DNA of 64,000 nt from Phycisphaera sp. (GCA_020639255.1 JACKGZ010000001.1:62001-126000), one strand, 5' to 3'; counted from the stretch's first letter, positions 1 through 9,599 are shown. Numbers and translations are program-made. The notes: generated from the sequence alone by a model not told the origin.

Positions 1-803
1 GCCATATTCCACTTGCGGTTGACGGGCATGATCGCGTCGCGCACCCGGTCGTTGGGCGCATTCACGCTGATCGCGATGCCGAGGCGCCGCCAGCCTGTTT
101 TGAGGCACTGCTCGCGTAGGCGTCGCAGCCCGTCGACGCGTCCGACGGTGCTCACCGTCACGCCCCTCGGCGAGATGCCAGGCCCGTTGTTGTCCGTCAG
201 CACGCTGATCGCCTGGAGCACGTTGTCGAGGTTGTCCAGCGGCTCGCCCATGCCCATGAAGACGATGTTCTTGATCGTCTTGCCGGTGTTCCTGCAGTGC
301 GTGAACTGGGCGGTGTGCCACTGCGCGACGATCTCGGCGGCGGTGAGATTCCGCACAAGCCCCATCTGAGCCGTCTCGCAGAACTCGCACCCCATCGCGC
401 ACCCGACCTGGCTCGAGACGCACAGCGTGTGCGTGAGCTTGCCCGTGCTGCCCAGCATCGGGATGACGACGGATTCGACGGGCAGCATCCGCCCCTCTTC
501 GTACGCCCGCTTCTCGGCGTGGCTTACGCCCTCGGCCCGCGCGGGGACCTCGGTCAGCACCTTGACCGTCTCGCCCTCGGCCTCGGGGCCCATCGAGCGC
601 TGCTCGCCCACGACCGGCAGCCAGGGCGACCGATTCCGATACGGTTCGGGCAGGAGCGAACTATCCGCGTCGCGCATGAGCTTCTTGTACGCGACGCTCG
701 CCTCGACTCGCCCCCCGGGCAGGTGCGCGCACGCGTCCACCCACTGGGCGTGCGTCAGGCCCATGGGGTCGGGGAGGCAGTGCTGCGCCGGATCGATCAC
801 CAC
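1..803 (-). CDS. rlmN: RlmN-type 23S rRNA/tRNA adenine-C2 methyltransferase, 3' end outside window
   Basis: This radical-SAM enzyme would methylate C2 of A2503 in 23S rRNA and of A37 in some tRNAs. The reverse strand translates without a stop from about 803 to the left edge. The [4Fe-4S] cluster motif CAMGCEFC places the three cysteines near residues 135, 139 and 142. It is followed by FMGMGEPLDN, the GEP motif that contacts SAM, and by STVGRV and GIAISVNAP. The C-terminal catalytic cysteine lies beyond the window, so completeness cannot be judged. The start is uncertain: GTG at 803 or 800, or ATG at 764, would all fit, and no strong ribosome site decides between them. The gene is divergent from asnS and shares a 71-bp promoter region with it. 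Confidence 0.88.
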   Translation of the reverse strand, partial: MVIDPAQHCLPDPMGLTHAQWVDACAHLPGGRVEASVAYKKLMRDADSSLLPEPYRNRSPWLPVVGEQRSMGPEAEGETVKVLTEVPARAEGVSHAEKRAYEEGRMLPVESVVIPMLGSTGKLTHTLCVSSQVGCAMGCEFCETAQMGLVRNLTAAEIVAQWHTAQFTHCRNTGKTIKNIVFMGMGEPLDNLDNVLQAISVLTDNNGPGISPRGVTVSTVGRVDGLRRLREQCLKTGWRRLGIAISVNAPNDRVRDAIMPVNRKWNM

Positions 804-874
804 GGCAAAGCCTAGGGGGCTGCTAAGATCCGGCCGAGTCGTAGATTGCCTCATTCCGCACGCAGGAGTCCGCC

Positions 875-2269
875 GTGAGCTGGGTACAAGTCAAGCACGC
901 CATGACGTCGAAGCCGGGTGAGCAGGTCACCCTCAAGGGCTGGGTCCGCACCCGCCGGGACTCCAAGGCCGGCCTCTCCTTCATCAACCTCCACGACGGC
1001 ACCTGCCAGGACCCCATCCAGGTCGTCGCACCGAGCGACCTGCCCAACTACGACTCCGAGATCCTGCACCTCAACACCGGGTGCTCCATCGAGGTCGATG
1101 GCGAGATCGTCGAGTCGCAGGGCAAGGGCCAGTCCGTCGAGGTCAAGGCGAGCGCCATCCGCGTCGTCGGCTGGGTCGAGGACCCGGACACCTACCCCGT
1201 GAGCGCCAAACGCCACAGCTTCGAGTACCTCCGCGAGGTCGCGCACCTGCGCTCGCGCACCAACACCTTCGGCGCGATCGCCCGTGTCCGTCACGCCCTG
1301 TCGATGGCGGTCCACCGCTTCTTCGACGAGCGTGAGTTCTACTACGTCCACACGCCCATCATCACCGCCAACGACTGTGAGGGCGCGGGGCAGATGTTCC
1401 GCGTCTCGACGCTCGATGCGCTCAGCCCGCCCCGCAACGACGCGGGCGAGGTCGATTTCTCCCAGGACTTCTTCGGCAAGGAGTCGCACCTGACCGTCTC
1501 CGGGCAGCTCTCGGTCGAGACGTACTGCTGTGCGCTCAGCCGTGTGTACACGTTCGGCCCGACCTTCCGCGCCGAGAACAGCAACACGAGCCGACACCTC
1601 GCCGAGTTCTGGATGATCGAGCCGGAGATCGCGTTCGCGGACCTCGCCGACGACGCGCAGCTCGCCGAGGACATGCTCAAATACGTCTTCAAGGACCTGC
1701 TCACGCGCCGGGCCGACGACATGGAGTTCTTCGACAAGCGCATCCAGCCCGGCCTCATCGAGAATCTCACGCACATTATCGAGAGCGACTTCCTGCGTCT
1801 GCCCTACACCGAGGCGGTCGAGATCCTGAGGAAGGCCGGCAAGAAGTTCGAGTACCCCGTCGAGTGGGGCTCCGACCTCCAGTCCGAGCACGAGCGGTTC
1901 CTGACCGAGGAGCACTTCAAACGCCCGGTCATCCTGACGGACTACCCCAAGGGCATCAAGGCGTTCTACATGCGTCTCAACGACGACGAGAAGACCGTCG
2001 CCGCGATGGACGTCCTCGTACCCGGCATCGGCGAGATCATCGGCGGCTCCCAGCGCGAAGAGCGCCTCGATGTCCTCGACCGACGCATCGACGAGATGGG
2101 CCTGCCCAAGGACGAGTACTGGTGGTACCGCGACCTGCGGCGCTACGGCACCGTCCCCCACGCGGGCTTCGGCCTCGGCTTTGAACGCCTCGTCCAGTTC
2201 TCAACGGGCATGGGCAACATCCGCGACGTGATCCCATTCCCGAGAGCGCCGAAGCAGGCGGAGTTTTAA
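875..2269 (+). CDS. asnS: Asparaginyl-tRNA synthetase
   Basis: This class IIb synthetase charges tRNA-Asn with asparagine. The 464-residue length is normal for AsnRS. An N-terminal OB-fold (TLKGWVRTRRDSKAGLSFI, about residues 17-35) binds the anticodon. Class II motif 2 is FRAENSNTSRHLAEFW near residue 231; the asparagine-type FRAENSNTSRH distinguishes it from AspRS. Motif 3 is GFGLGFERL near residue 431, followed by the typical tail IRDVIPFPRAP. The start is GTG at 875, with AGGAG at 864-868. With glnS and gltX nearby, this suggests direct aminoacylation rather than transamidation. Confidence 0.96.
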   Translation: MSWVQVKHAMTSKPGEQVTLKGWVRTRRDSKAGLSFINLHDGTCQDPIQVVAPSDLPNYDSEILHLNTGCSIEVDGEIVESQGKGQSVEVKASAIRVVGWVEDPDTYPVSAKRHSFEYLREVAHLRSRTNTFGAIARVRHALSMAVHRFFDEREFYYVHTPIITANDCEGAGQMFRVSTLDALSPPRNDAGEVDFSQDFFGKESHLTVSGQLSVETYCCALSRVYTFGPTFRAENSNTSRHLAEFWMIEPEIAFADLADDAQLAEDMLKYVFKDLLTRRADDMEFFDKRIQPGLIENLTHIIESDFLRLPYTEAVEILRKAGKKFEYPVEWGSDLQSEHERFLTEEHFKRPVILTDYPKGIKAFYMRLNDDEKTVAAMDVLVPGIGEIIGGSQREERLDVLDRRIDEMGLPKDEYWWYRDLRRYGTVPHAGFGLGFERLVQFSTGMGNIRDVIPFPRAPKQAEF

Positions 2270-2377
2270 TTTAAATTCTATATTTATTCGAGATTATTAC
2301 GGACAAGAGCTCTCGCCCTGGACCAAATGAGAAGGTGCGGTCTTTGGCGGGTTTGCGTTAGCGATGCGTCGAGTGGC

Positions 2378-3394
2378 TCAGTTTTCGCAGGACTGACCCT
2401 TGCGATTAAATGATATCCACTTGGACTTGGGTATTGATTGTTTCATCCGAGCCAACCAATACGGCGGCTGTGTGGCCAAGAATGCATCCATTGCATAATC
2501 ATCAGAAAGACAATCTTCATCGATTGGGCCAATGGCCACAAATTGAAACATGGTAGGGTGCGGAATCGATTGGTAACATGGCACTTTGCGTCTCTGGCAC
2601 GCAGTGTAGAGTTGCCGACGGTGCTCAAGTGTCATTTTGTGTCCCAAATAAACTGCCAAGGTTTCGAAAGGGCATTCGATGACCTTGTTCCCGAATTGCG
2701 ATATTAATCTCCACTCAAGCTCATGTCGCCAAGGCCATCCTTTAGTAAGGTATCGATAGGCATATACATCGCTTTTGTAATCAAAAAAATCCACTGTCTT
2801 TATATCTGGATATTGCCGCTCGTATCTGACGGCTCCAAAAATAAGATCTTTAATACGGTATAAGTTGGTATCTATAGATTTGCCTAGGGGTTTGTATGTC
2901 ACTGAAAAACCCTTGCCATTGTCTGCGTAGTGTGCCCACATGGCTGGCGAAGCCGAATGAAGAGAAAAACAGGTTACTCCACACATCATGGTGGGTAATG
3001 TGTACAAAAATGGATTTGACAGCATTGCGGCGATAACTTCCTCGCCGAGTTGTCCAAATGTCGTTTCTGTAGTGCTATCGACGTAGACCTCCTTGTCTAT
3101 TCCGTCTTCATTGACGACGGTCTTGTTGTACTTTGGAATTTCGACGGGCGTGCTTCGGATTGTTTCAAGATGGCGTAAGGTGACTTCGGCGGGATGGCTT
3201 GGCCGCACTGTCAAATTAAGATCGAATGGATCGTTAAGCGAAGGCGGTGTCGAAAGCCATAATTCATTATTTTCAAATGACTTAAATGTATAATCAGTGG
3301 CGCGATAGTACTTTGAAATTACACTTGGGATTTGTTGGTTGTGAGTGCCACGAAGCAGTCGCCGGGTAATTTTAGCAAATCTCTTCCAGTTCAT
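2378..3394 (-). CDS. DUF2971-family protein in an AT-rich island
   Basis: The protein has 338 residues and no known enzymatic role. It matches the DUF2971 pattern: an N-terminal block KYYRATDYTFKSFENNELW followed by the STPPSLNDPFD signature, then CFSLHSASPAMWAHYADNGK in the middle, the conserved 'MW-HYA--GKG' motif. DUF2971 proteins are often found in variable genomic islands and sometimes near defence genes, but that role is not shown here. ATG at 3394 is chosen because the longer open frame upstream has no family similarity. Base composition is much lower in G+C than asnS and the metalloprotease on either side, which suggests acquisition by transfer. No transposase or repeat borders the island. 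Confidence 0.8.
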   Translation of the reverse strand: MNWKRFAKITRRLLRGTHNQQIPSVISKYYRATDYTFKSFENNELWLSTPPSLNDPFDLNLTVRPSHPAEVTLRHLETIRSTPVEIPKYNKTVVNEDGIDKEVYVDSTTETTFGQLGEEVIAAMLSNPFLYTLPTMMCGVTCFSLHSASPAMWAHYADNGKGFSVTYKPLGKSIDTNLYRIKDLIFGAVRYERQYPDIKTVDFFDYKSDVYAYRYLTKGWPWRHELEWRLISQFGNKVIECPFETLAVYLGHKMTLEHRRQLYTACQRRKVPCYQSIPHPTMFQFVAIGPIDEDCLSDDYAMDAFLATQPPYWLARMKQSIPKSKWISFNRKGQSCEN

Positions 3395-3684
3395 GATTAA
3401 GTAATTATATGCAATTTGTGTTATGAACGGTGGTGTGAAAATATCTACCGGGCGAACAGTGGCTAGGAGCCCTCGTACGTTCGGTTGTGGGGGGGCGATA
3501 GTCATTGCTATTATAAGTGCAGGTGGGGGTTGATTCTGGTTGCATGTCTGGTTCTCTTCGTACAAAGCAATGTAAATGTGTGAGTATAGTTTGGTGGCCT
3601 GAACTTTCCAAGTTCGAATCGAATCGCAAGTTAGCTGAAATTCCGCTGCTTCCAAGGTACCGGGGCAGGCAGTACAATAACGCC

Positions 3685-4851
3685 ATGATCACAACCCTCA
3701 CCGCCCTCGTCCTCACCAGCTCCGTCGCCCTCGCCGAGCCCTCGCTCCGCGACGACCTCGAGTCCACGCTCTCCGGCATGGCCGCCTCGGCGCTGGCCGC
3801 GGACATGGACGGGTACCTCGAATACATCTGGCAGGGCGAGCCGACGCTCTATCAGGAGCACTGGGCCTGGGCCAAGGACATCGAGCGGATCGCGCCGGAC
3901 GTGCTCATCTATGAGCTCATGAGCGAGCCCGTGCAGGAGGGCGACGAGGCGTTCGCCGACCTGCGCATCACCTGGAACACCGAGAACTGGGACGGCGCCA
4001 ACCGCGTCATCGACCTGCCCGTGCGGTTCGTCCACGAAGACGGCAAGTGGTTTTACGCCGACCGCGACTGGGAAGAGAAGGACGGCGACGGCGTGCGCAT
4101 CCTCTTCGTCGCGGGCCTCGAAGAGTCCGCCGACCGCGCGCTGGAGATCTGGCCCAGCATCAAGGAGTCGGTCGAGGCCGGCTTCGCCCGCACGCTCGAT
4201 CACCCGCAGGTCATCAAGATGTACACCTCGATGCCCGAGCTTCAGTTCTCGATCTTCCCGGCGTACGTCGAGCCGCTCGGCGGCTGGAACGAGCCGATGG
4301 AATCGATCAAACTCGTCGGACGGGATTTCTCGCGCGGACACCTCAAGGGCGTGATCAGCCACGAGTACGGGCACGCGATGATGTTCGCGGTGCCGCCGCA
4401 CGACATCGCGGTCGAGCGGGCGCACGCTGTGCCGTGGTGGGTGCACGAAGGCGTCGCCGAGTTCGCGGCCCAAGGCTTCACGCCCAACCGCGGCCGGTCG
4501 AAGTTCGCCGTCGAACACTGGCTCGACACGGGCGAGCTGCGTCAGTGGGACGAACTGACCGATTTCTACACCGTCAAGCCCGAGCACTACGGCCAGGTCT
4601 ACACGCAAGGCCGACACATGATCGGCTACATCGACGAGACCTTCGGCGCCGATGCGCGCCGCGAGATGATGGAATCGCTCATGGAGGGCATGACCCTGAA
4701 CGAGGCGAGCGAGCATGCGCTCGGCGAGTCGTGGGACACGGTCGATCAGGAGTGGCGGATGTCCATCGCGCAATCGCTCGCCGAGCGCAAAGCGCAGGAG
4801 GCCGAGGAGAAAGCCAAGAAGGACGCCGAGGAACTCAAGAAGGGCAGCTGA
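3685..4851 (+). CDS. Secreted gluzincin metalloprotease (peptidase_MA type)
   Basis: This 388-residue protein starts with a signal peptide (MITTLTALVLTSSVALAEP), so it is exported. A zinc-binding HEYGH sits near residues 226-230, with a third-ligand region WWVHEGVAEFAAQGF about 25 residues later. This HExxH-(20-30)-E spacing is typical of peptidase_MA and M1-like gluzincins. The N-terminal part (about residues 30-130) contains a NTF2-like or SnoaL-like segment of aromatic and acidic residues, which I cannot assign. The C-terminus is a charged helix rich in Ala, Glu and Lys. ATG at 3685 is the first codon that gives the signal peptide. The substrate is unknown. Confidence 0.82.
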   Translation: MITTLTALVLTSSVALAEPSLRDDLESTLSGMAASALAADMDGYLEYIWQGEPTLYQEHWAWAKDIERIAPDVLIYELMSEPVQEGDEAFADLRITWNTENWDGANRVIDLPVRFVHEDGKWFYADRDWEEKDGDGVRILFVAGLEESADRALEIWPSIKESVEAGFARTLDHPQVIKMYTSMPELQFSIFPAYVEPLGGWNEPMESIKLVGRDFSRGHLKGVISHEYGHAMMFAVPPHDIAVERAHAVPWWVHEGVAEFAAQGFTPNRGRSKFAVEHWLDTGELRQWDELTDFYTVKPEHYGQVYTQGRHMIGYIDETFGADARREMMESLMEGMTLNEASEHALGESWDTVDQEWRMSIAQSLAERKAQEAEEKAKKDAEELKKGS

Positions 4852-4865
4852 TCGGTTCGCGTGCG

Positions 4866-5900
4866 TCAGTCAATCGCGTTGGCGTCCGTCTTCACGCTGG
4901 TCTGCTGTCCGACAAGATCCACCGCGGGCTCGTCGGACGAACCGGGTGCCGGGCCGCGGGCGATCAGCAGGAAGACCCACACGGCCGCGGCGTTGAAGAG
5001 CGTCACCGCCGCCAGCCAGCCTGTCAGACCCTTGAGCATCTCGGGCCGTGAATCCAGCGGTTTCGTCAGCTTCTCGGCGACCATGTAGACCGCCTCGCCC
5101 GCACGATCGCGCGCATCCTCGGCGATCACACGCCAGCGCGGCATCCCCTCGGTCTCGCGTTTGACGCGCACCTTGCGCTTCTTGTGTCGTGCTGCACGAG
5201 CGGGCTTGGGTTCGCTCTCACTCGGCGCGTCCGCTTCGGGTTCCGGCTCAGGCTCAGGCTCTGGCTGTGGAGCGGGCGCTTCGGGTTCGGCAGGGGGTGC
5301 GGGTGGCGTCGCGACAGGCTCGGCCTTTGGGGCCGGCTTGGATTTCGGCGCCGCGGGCTCGCCCTGGGCGATCAGTTCCTCGGCGTCGTCGAAATCACCA
5401 TCCACGAGATCGTCGGCAGCGATGTCTTCGACATGTTCCGGCTCTGCTGCCACCGGCTCGGGTGCCGGAGGCGGCGCGACCCGTTCGTCGGGGTCTCGCG
5501 GCGGAGCCTTGGGCGCTTCGATCCCGGCGGCAAGTACGGTGTCGGCGTCGTCGAAGTCGCCGTCGAGCATCTCGTCCGCGAGCTCGGCGAGTTCCTCGTC
5601 GACAGCGTCAACGGTTGATTTCGATTCCGGCGCCGATTCGACCGAGGCCGCCGCGTCTTCGAGCATCTCCTCGACCTGTTCGTCGAGTGTCGGCGGAGCG
5701 GGCTCCGTCTCGTTGTCGACGGCTTCTTTAGACTGAACCGCCGATGAGATCAGCGCATCCGTCTCGAATGTCTCGTCGGCAACGTTCGCGAGTTCGATCT
5801 CTTTCTCGAGTTGCTGCGTCGCCTCGGTCATGTCAGAGACAAGCCGATCGATCTGCTCATCGATATCGATCTCCGGATTGTTCTGCTTTCGGTTGGGCAT
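4866..5900 (-). CDS. Acidic, proline-rich single-pass membrane protein with internal DGDFDDA repeats
   Basis: No characterised family is recognised. From ATG at 5900 the protein is 344 residues. The first half is strongly acidic and holds two copies of a repeat around DGDFDDA (LADEMLDGDFDDADTVLAAG and DDLVDGDFDDAEELIAQG), plus a related EQVEEMLEDAA segment. The middle is a Pro/Glu/Ala linker, then a basic patch (ARHKKRKVRVKRE). Near the C-terminus is one hydrophobic helix (LTGWLAAVTLFNAAAVWVFL) with a short tail. The layout suggests a cytoplasmic disordered acidic domain tethered to the inner membrane. It converges on the metalloprotease and is divergent from rsmE. Confidence 0.7.
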   Translation of the reverse strand: MPNRKQNNPEIDIDEQIDRLVSDMTEATQQLEKEIELANVADETFETDALISSAVQSKEAVDNETEPAPPTLDEQVEEMLEDAAASVESAPESKSTVDAVDEELAELADEMLDGDFDDADTVLAAGIEAPKAPPRDPDERVAPPPAPEPVAAEPEHVEDIAADDLVDGDFDDAEELIAQGEPAAPKSKPAPKAEPVATPPAPPAEPEAPAPQPEPEPEPEPEADAPSESEPKPARAARHKKRKVRVKRETEGMPRWRVIAEDARDRAGEAVYMVAEKLTKPLDSRPEMLKGLTGWLAAVTLFNAAAVWVFLLIARGPAPGSSDEPAVDLVGQQTSVKTDANAID

Positions 5901-5999
5901 GCTCGCGGAGAACCTCGCGTTCATGATCGACTGGGAACAGGCCTTACTCAAGGGATATTGGACCTCTTCCCCGAGATTCCCGAGCTAGCCTCTCCCTAT

Positions 6000-6758
6000 A
6001 TGCACCGGATTTCCCTGGCCAACTCGGGTGAACCCCTCCAGCGGGGCGAGTGCGTCCGCATCACGGGCGACGAGGCCCGCCACGCGGTGAAGGTCAAAAG
6101 GCTCGAACCCGGCGAACGAATCGAGCTTTTGACGGGCTCGGGGCTCATCGCCGAGGCCTCGATGGTGGGGGCCGAGAAACTGGGCAAAAAGGACGGCTGG
6201 GCCATCGATGTCCGCGTCGAATCGGTCCGCCGGGCGCCGCCCGTCTATCCCCAGATCGATGTCCGCTCGGCGGTTCCCAAGGGGCCGAGGCTCGAGGAGA
6301 TGGTCGACCAGCTGAGCCAGATCGGCGCGACGAGCTGGGGGCCGCTGATTTCCGAGCGGTCCGTAGTCAATCCCCGCGAGGGCAAGCTCGATCGGCTGGA
6401 GCGCATCTGCGAAGAGTCCGCCAAGCAGTGCGGCCGGGCGTGGCTCATGCGGGTCGAACCAACGCTCCAGTTCAAAGACCTGCTCGACGCGCCCGGGCCC
6501 ATCGTTGTCGCCGATCAATCGGGCGAGCCGTACAAGCCCCTGCGCGTGCAGCGTCTCACGCTCGCCGTCGGCCCGGAGGGCGGCTGGACGAGTGCGGAGC
6601 TGGAACTCCTCCGGCGGAGTGGGGCCCGGATCACCCGGTTCGGGTCACACGTCATGCGTGTCGAGACCGCAGCCGCAGCCGCGTGCGCGATCATCATGGA
6701 CCTCGAGCAGCGACACGGCCCGCCCCCGGGTATACCGGGCGAGGAGGCATCACCATGA
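6000..6758 (+). CDS. rsmE: 16S rRNA m3U1498 methyltransferase
   Basis: RsmE methylates N3 of U1498 in the decoding region of 16S rRNA. The 252-residue protein has the N-terminal PUA-like domain (HRISLANSG, then RITGDEARHAVKVKRLEPGE) and a C-terminal SPOUT knot with the SAM motif LAVGPEGGWTSAELEL and the late RVETAAAAA. VRSAVPKGPRLEEMVDQLSQ and ERSVV are family hallmarks. ATG at 6000 gives the canonical N-terminus; an upstream in-frame extension antisense to the neighbour is not supported. The stop overlaps the start of the next gene by 4 bp (ATGA), so the two are translationally coupled. Confidence 0.94.
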   Translation: MHRISLANSGEPLQRGECVRITGDEARHAVKVKRLEPGERIELLTGSGLIAEASMVGAEKLGKKDGWAIDVRVESVRRAPPVYPQIDVRSAVPKGPRLEEMVDQLSQIGATSWGPLISERSVVNPREGKLDRLERICEESAKQCGRAWLMRVEPTLQFKDLLDAPGPIVVADQSGEPYKPLRVQRLTLAVGPEGGWTSAELELLRRSGARITRFGSHVMRVETAAAAACAIIMDLEQRHGPPPGIPGEEASP

Positions 6759-7948
6759 AGAAGCTTGCCACGATCGTTCTTACCTCGGTGCTCACCATGA
6801 CCGCAGCCGCGCAGCAGGAACTCGAAGAGCGCGCCAAAGCCATCGCCGACCGCGCGATCGAGTACCTGCGCACGCAGCAGCACGACTCGGGCGGCTGGAG
6901 CGTGCGCGACGAAGGCCCGAACTTCCCCGCAGTCACGGGCCTTGTCATCACGGGCATGCTGCTCGATCCCGACATCAACGCGGGCGACACCGACGTCGCC
7001 GAGGGCATCGGGTACATCCTCACCTTCCGCCAGCCCGACGGCGGGATCTACGATCGGATCCTCGCCAGCTACAACACCGCGATCTGCACTTCGGCGCTCG
7101 CGCTCGCGCGCGATGAGCTGCCCGAAGCCGAAGAAAGCGTCGAGCCCGCGGTGAAGTTCCTGCGCCAGCTCCAGTGGGGCGCCGACCAGACCGCGCAGGG
7201 CGCGCTCTCCGACGAGGCCCAGCCCGTCGCACGCACGCACCCGTTCTACGGCGGCGTCGGCTACGGCAGCCACAGCAGGCCCGACAACTCCAACCTCAAC
7301 TTCTGGCTGCAGGCACTGCAAGACGCCGGCGTGCCGGGCGATGACCCCGCGGTGCAGCGGGCATTGGTCTTTCTTGAACGTACGCAGATGAACGGCGCGA
7401 CCAACTCGATGCCCTACGCCGAGGGCTCGACGCAAGGCGGTTTCATCTATTCCGTCGGCCCATCGGGTGACGAGCAGGACATCGGCGAGTCGAAGGGCCC
7501 GACGATCGAAGAGACACTCTCCGACGGCACGACCGCCAGCCGACTCCGCGCGTACGGCTCGATGACCTACGCCGGTTTCAAGAGCTTCGCCTACGCCGGG
7601 CTCACACGATCCGACCCGCGCGTGATCGCCGCCCGCAAATGGCTCGCCCAGAACTACACGCTCGACGAGAACCCGGGCGTCGGCACGGACGGCTACTACT
7701 ACTACCTCATGGTCTTCGGGCGCGCCCTCAACACCTGGGGCGAGAAGACCGTCAACGTCCAGAAGGAAGACATGATGCTCCGCCGCGACTGGGCGAAGGA
7801 TCTGATCGACACGCTCGAGAGCCTCCAGCAGGCCGACGGCTCGTTCCGCGTCGTGGACGACCGCTGGATGGAGGACAACCCCGTCCTGATCACCGCGTAC
7901 AGCCTCATCGCGCTCCAGCAGGCGCGCGAACACCTCGAAACACGCTAA
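6755..7948 (+). CDS. Secreted prenyltransferase/squalene-oxidase repeat protein
   Basis: The protein has 397 residues with a signal peptide (MKKLATIVLTSVLTMTAAAQ). It contains repeated QW-like motifs typical of the alpha-alpha toroid of squalene-hopene cyclases and protein prenyltransferases: QQHDSGGWSV near residue 45, RQPDGGIYD near 90 and QQADGSFRV near 365. It lacks the DxDD cyclase motif, so it is probably not a triterpene cyclase; planctomycetes encode many such exported toroid proteins of unknown role. GAGGAG lies 8 nt before ATG 6755. Its overlap with rsmE suggests an operon, though a functional link is not obvious. Confidence 0.8.
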   Translation: MKKLATIVLTSVLTMTAAAQQELEERAKAIADRAIEYLRTQQHDSGGWSVRDEGPNFPAVTGLVITGMLLDPDINAGDTDVAEGIGYILTFRQPDGGIYDRILASYNTAICTSALALARDELPEAEESVEPAVKFLRQLQWGADQTAQGALSDEAQPVARTHPFYGGVGYGSHSRPDNSNLNFWLQALQDAGVPGDDPAVQRALVFLERTQMNGATNSMPYAEGSTQGGFIYSVGPSGDEQDIGESKGPTIEETLSDGTTASRLRAYGSMTYAGFKSFAYAGLTRSDPRVIAARKWLAQNYTLDENPGVGTDGYYYYLMVFGRALNTWGEKTVNVQKEDMMLRRDWAKDLIDTLESLQQADGSFRVVDDRWMEDNPVLITAYSLIALQQAREHLETR

Positions 7949-7967
7949 TTTTTCGGAGTCCCACAGC

Positions 7968-9521
7968 ATGCCCGATCATCCCGCGCACTACGTCAAGCTC
8001 GCCGAGAAGGCTCGCGAGGCCGCCAACATGCACTCGGTCAGCGCCGTCCTGGCCTGGGACCAGGAGACCTACATGCCCGCCGGCGGCGCGGACGCACGGG
8101 CCGGTCAGCTCTCGCTCGTCGCGCGCCTGCACCATGAGATGTGCACCGCCAAGGAACTCGGCGAGCTGATCACTGCGTGCGAAGCGGATGATCGCCTGAC
8201 CGAGGGCGACACGTGCGAGTCGGCCAACATCCGCGAGATGCGACGCGACTACGACAAGAAGACCAAGCTCCCCGCCAAGCTCGTCTCCGAGCTGACCGAG
8301 GCGACGAGCCGGGCGCAGCACGCGTGGAAGTCCGCCCGCGCCGACTCGAACTTCGCGGCCTTCCGCCCCTTTCTCGACAAGGTCCTCGAACTCAGCCGCG
8401 AGAAGGCACGTTGCCTATCCGATGGATCGGGCGAGCTGTACGACGCGCTGATCGATGTGTACGAGCCGGGCGTCAAGGCGAGCGAGATCGAGGAGGTCTT
8501 CACGCCGCTGCGCAAGCAGATCTCCGACCTCGTGCGCACGATCGCCGACAACGGCAAGCCCCCGAGCACCGAGATCCTCGAACGCCCCGTCGCGCCCGCC
8601 AAGCAGGAGGCATTCGGCAAGTTCGTCGCCGAGTCCTGCGGCTTCTCGTTCGAGCGTGGGCGCCTCGACATCACAACGCATCCCTTCTGCGAGGGCGTTG
8701 GGCCCGGTGACACGCGCATGACCACGCGCTACCGCGAGGCGAGCTGGACCGATTCGCTCTACGGCATCATGCACGAGATGGGGCACGGCTTATACGAACA
8801 GGGCCTCCCGCTCGGCGAATCGCACGGGCAGGGACACGTCGAGAGCCAATTCGGCTTGCCCTGCGGCGAAGCGGTGAGCCTCGGCATCCACGAGAGCCAG
8901 AGCCGACTCTGGGAGAACGCCGTCGGCCGAAGCCAGGCGTTCTGGACGTGGGCGCTGCCTCACGCGCAGAAGCACCTGGGTCAGGTCATGGGCGATCAGA
9001 CGCCCGAGTCGATCACCCGCGCGGTGAACACCGCCGACCCGTCACTCATCCGCGTCGAAGCCGACGAGGGCACGTACAACCTGCACATCATGATCCGCTT
9101 CGAGCTCGAGCGGGCGCTGCTCTCGGGCGACCTCTCGACCGCGGACCTGCCGGACGCGTGGAACACCGCATACAAGGAATCGCTCGGGCTCGATGTGCCA
9201 AACGATCGCGAGGGATGCCTGCAGGACGTCCACTGGTCGTTCGGCCTGATCGGGTACTTCCCGACGTACACGCTCGGCAATCTCTACGCGGCCCAGTTCT
9301 GGGAGAAGGTCCGCGAGGAGAACCCAGACCTGGACGACCAGATCGCCAAGGGCAACTTCGCGCCGCTGCTCAGCTGGTTCCGCTCGCGGATCCATATTCA
9401 CGGGCGCCGCTACACGCCGTCGCAGCTCTGCGAGCGTGCAACGGGCAAGCCGCTCTCGGCCGAGCCGCTCGTCAGGCAGCTCAAGCAGAAGCTCTACCCG
9501 GTCTACGGCATCAAGCAGTAA
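7968..9521 (+). CDS. M32 family metallocarboxypeptidase (Taq carboxypeptidase type)
   Basis: This zinc carboxypeptidase would remove C-terminal residues from peptides in the cytoplasm. The 517-residue length fits the family. The zinc site HEMGHGLYEQG is near residue 268, and the conserved HESQSRLWEN, which supplies the third ligand, is near 307. Other M32 markers are TTRYREASWTDSLYGIMHE, VHWSFGLIGYFPTYTLGN and the DTRMTTRY block. No signal peptide is present. ATG at 7968 lies 19 bp after the preceding stop, so co-transcription with the toroid protein is possible. Confidence 0.94.
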   Translation: MPDHPAHYVKLAEKAREAANMHSVSAVLAWDQETYMPAGGADARAGQLSLVARLHHEMCTAKELGELITACEADDRLTEGDTCESANIREMRRDYDKKTKLPAKLVSELTEATSRAQHAWKSARADSNFAAFRPFLDKVLELSREKARCLSDGSGELYDALIDVYEPGVKASEIEEVFTPLRKQISDLVRTIADNGKPPSTEILERPVAPAKQEAFGKFVAESCGFSFERGRLDITTHPFCEGVGPGDTRMTTRYREASWTDSLYGIMHEMGHGLYEQGLPLGESHGQGHVESQFGLPCGEAVSLGIHESQSRLWENAVGRSQAFWTWALPHAQKHLGQVMGDQTPESITRAVNTADPSLIRVEADEGTYNLHIMIRFELERALLSGDLSTADLPDAWNTAYKESLGLDVPNDREGCLQDVHWSFGLIGYFPTYTLGNLYAAQFWEKVREENPDLDDQIAKGNFAPLLSWFRSRIHIHGRRYTPSQLCERATGKPLSAEPLVRQLKQKLYPVYGIKQ

Positions 9522-9530
9522 ACAAAGATC

Positions 9531-9599
9531 CAAATAGCAAATGGCCAAAGATCCAGATGAATTGCATCTGAAACTGGCCTTTTGGCTATTTGCTATTTG
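9531..9599. terminator. AT-rich inverted repeat between convergent genes
   Basis: Arms 9531-9549 and 9581-9599 are complementary at 18 of 19 positions, with a smaller inner hairpin (AGATG/CATCT). They lie in the 97-bp gap between convergent genes and are strikingly AT-rich for this genome. A bidirectional terminator is the simplest reading. Confidence 0.6.
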
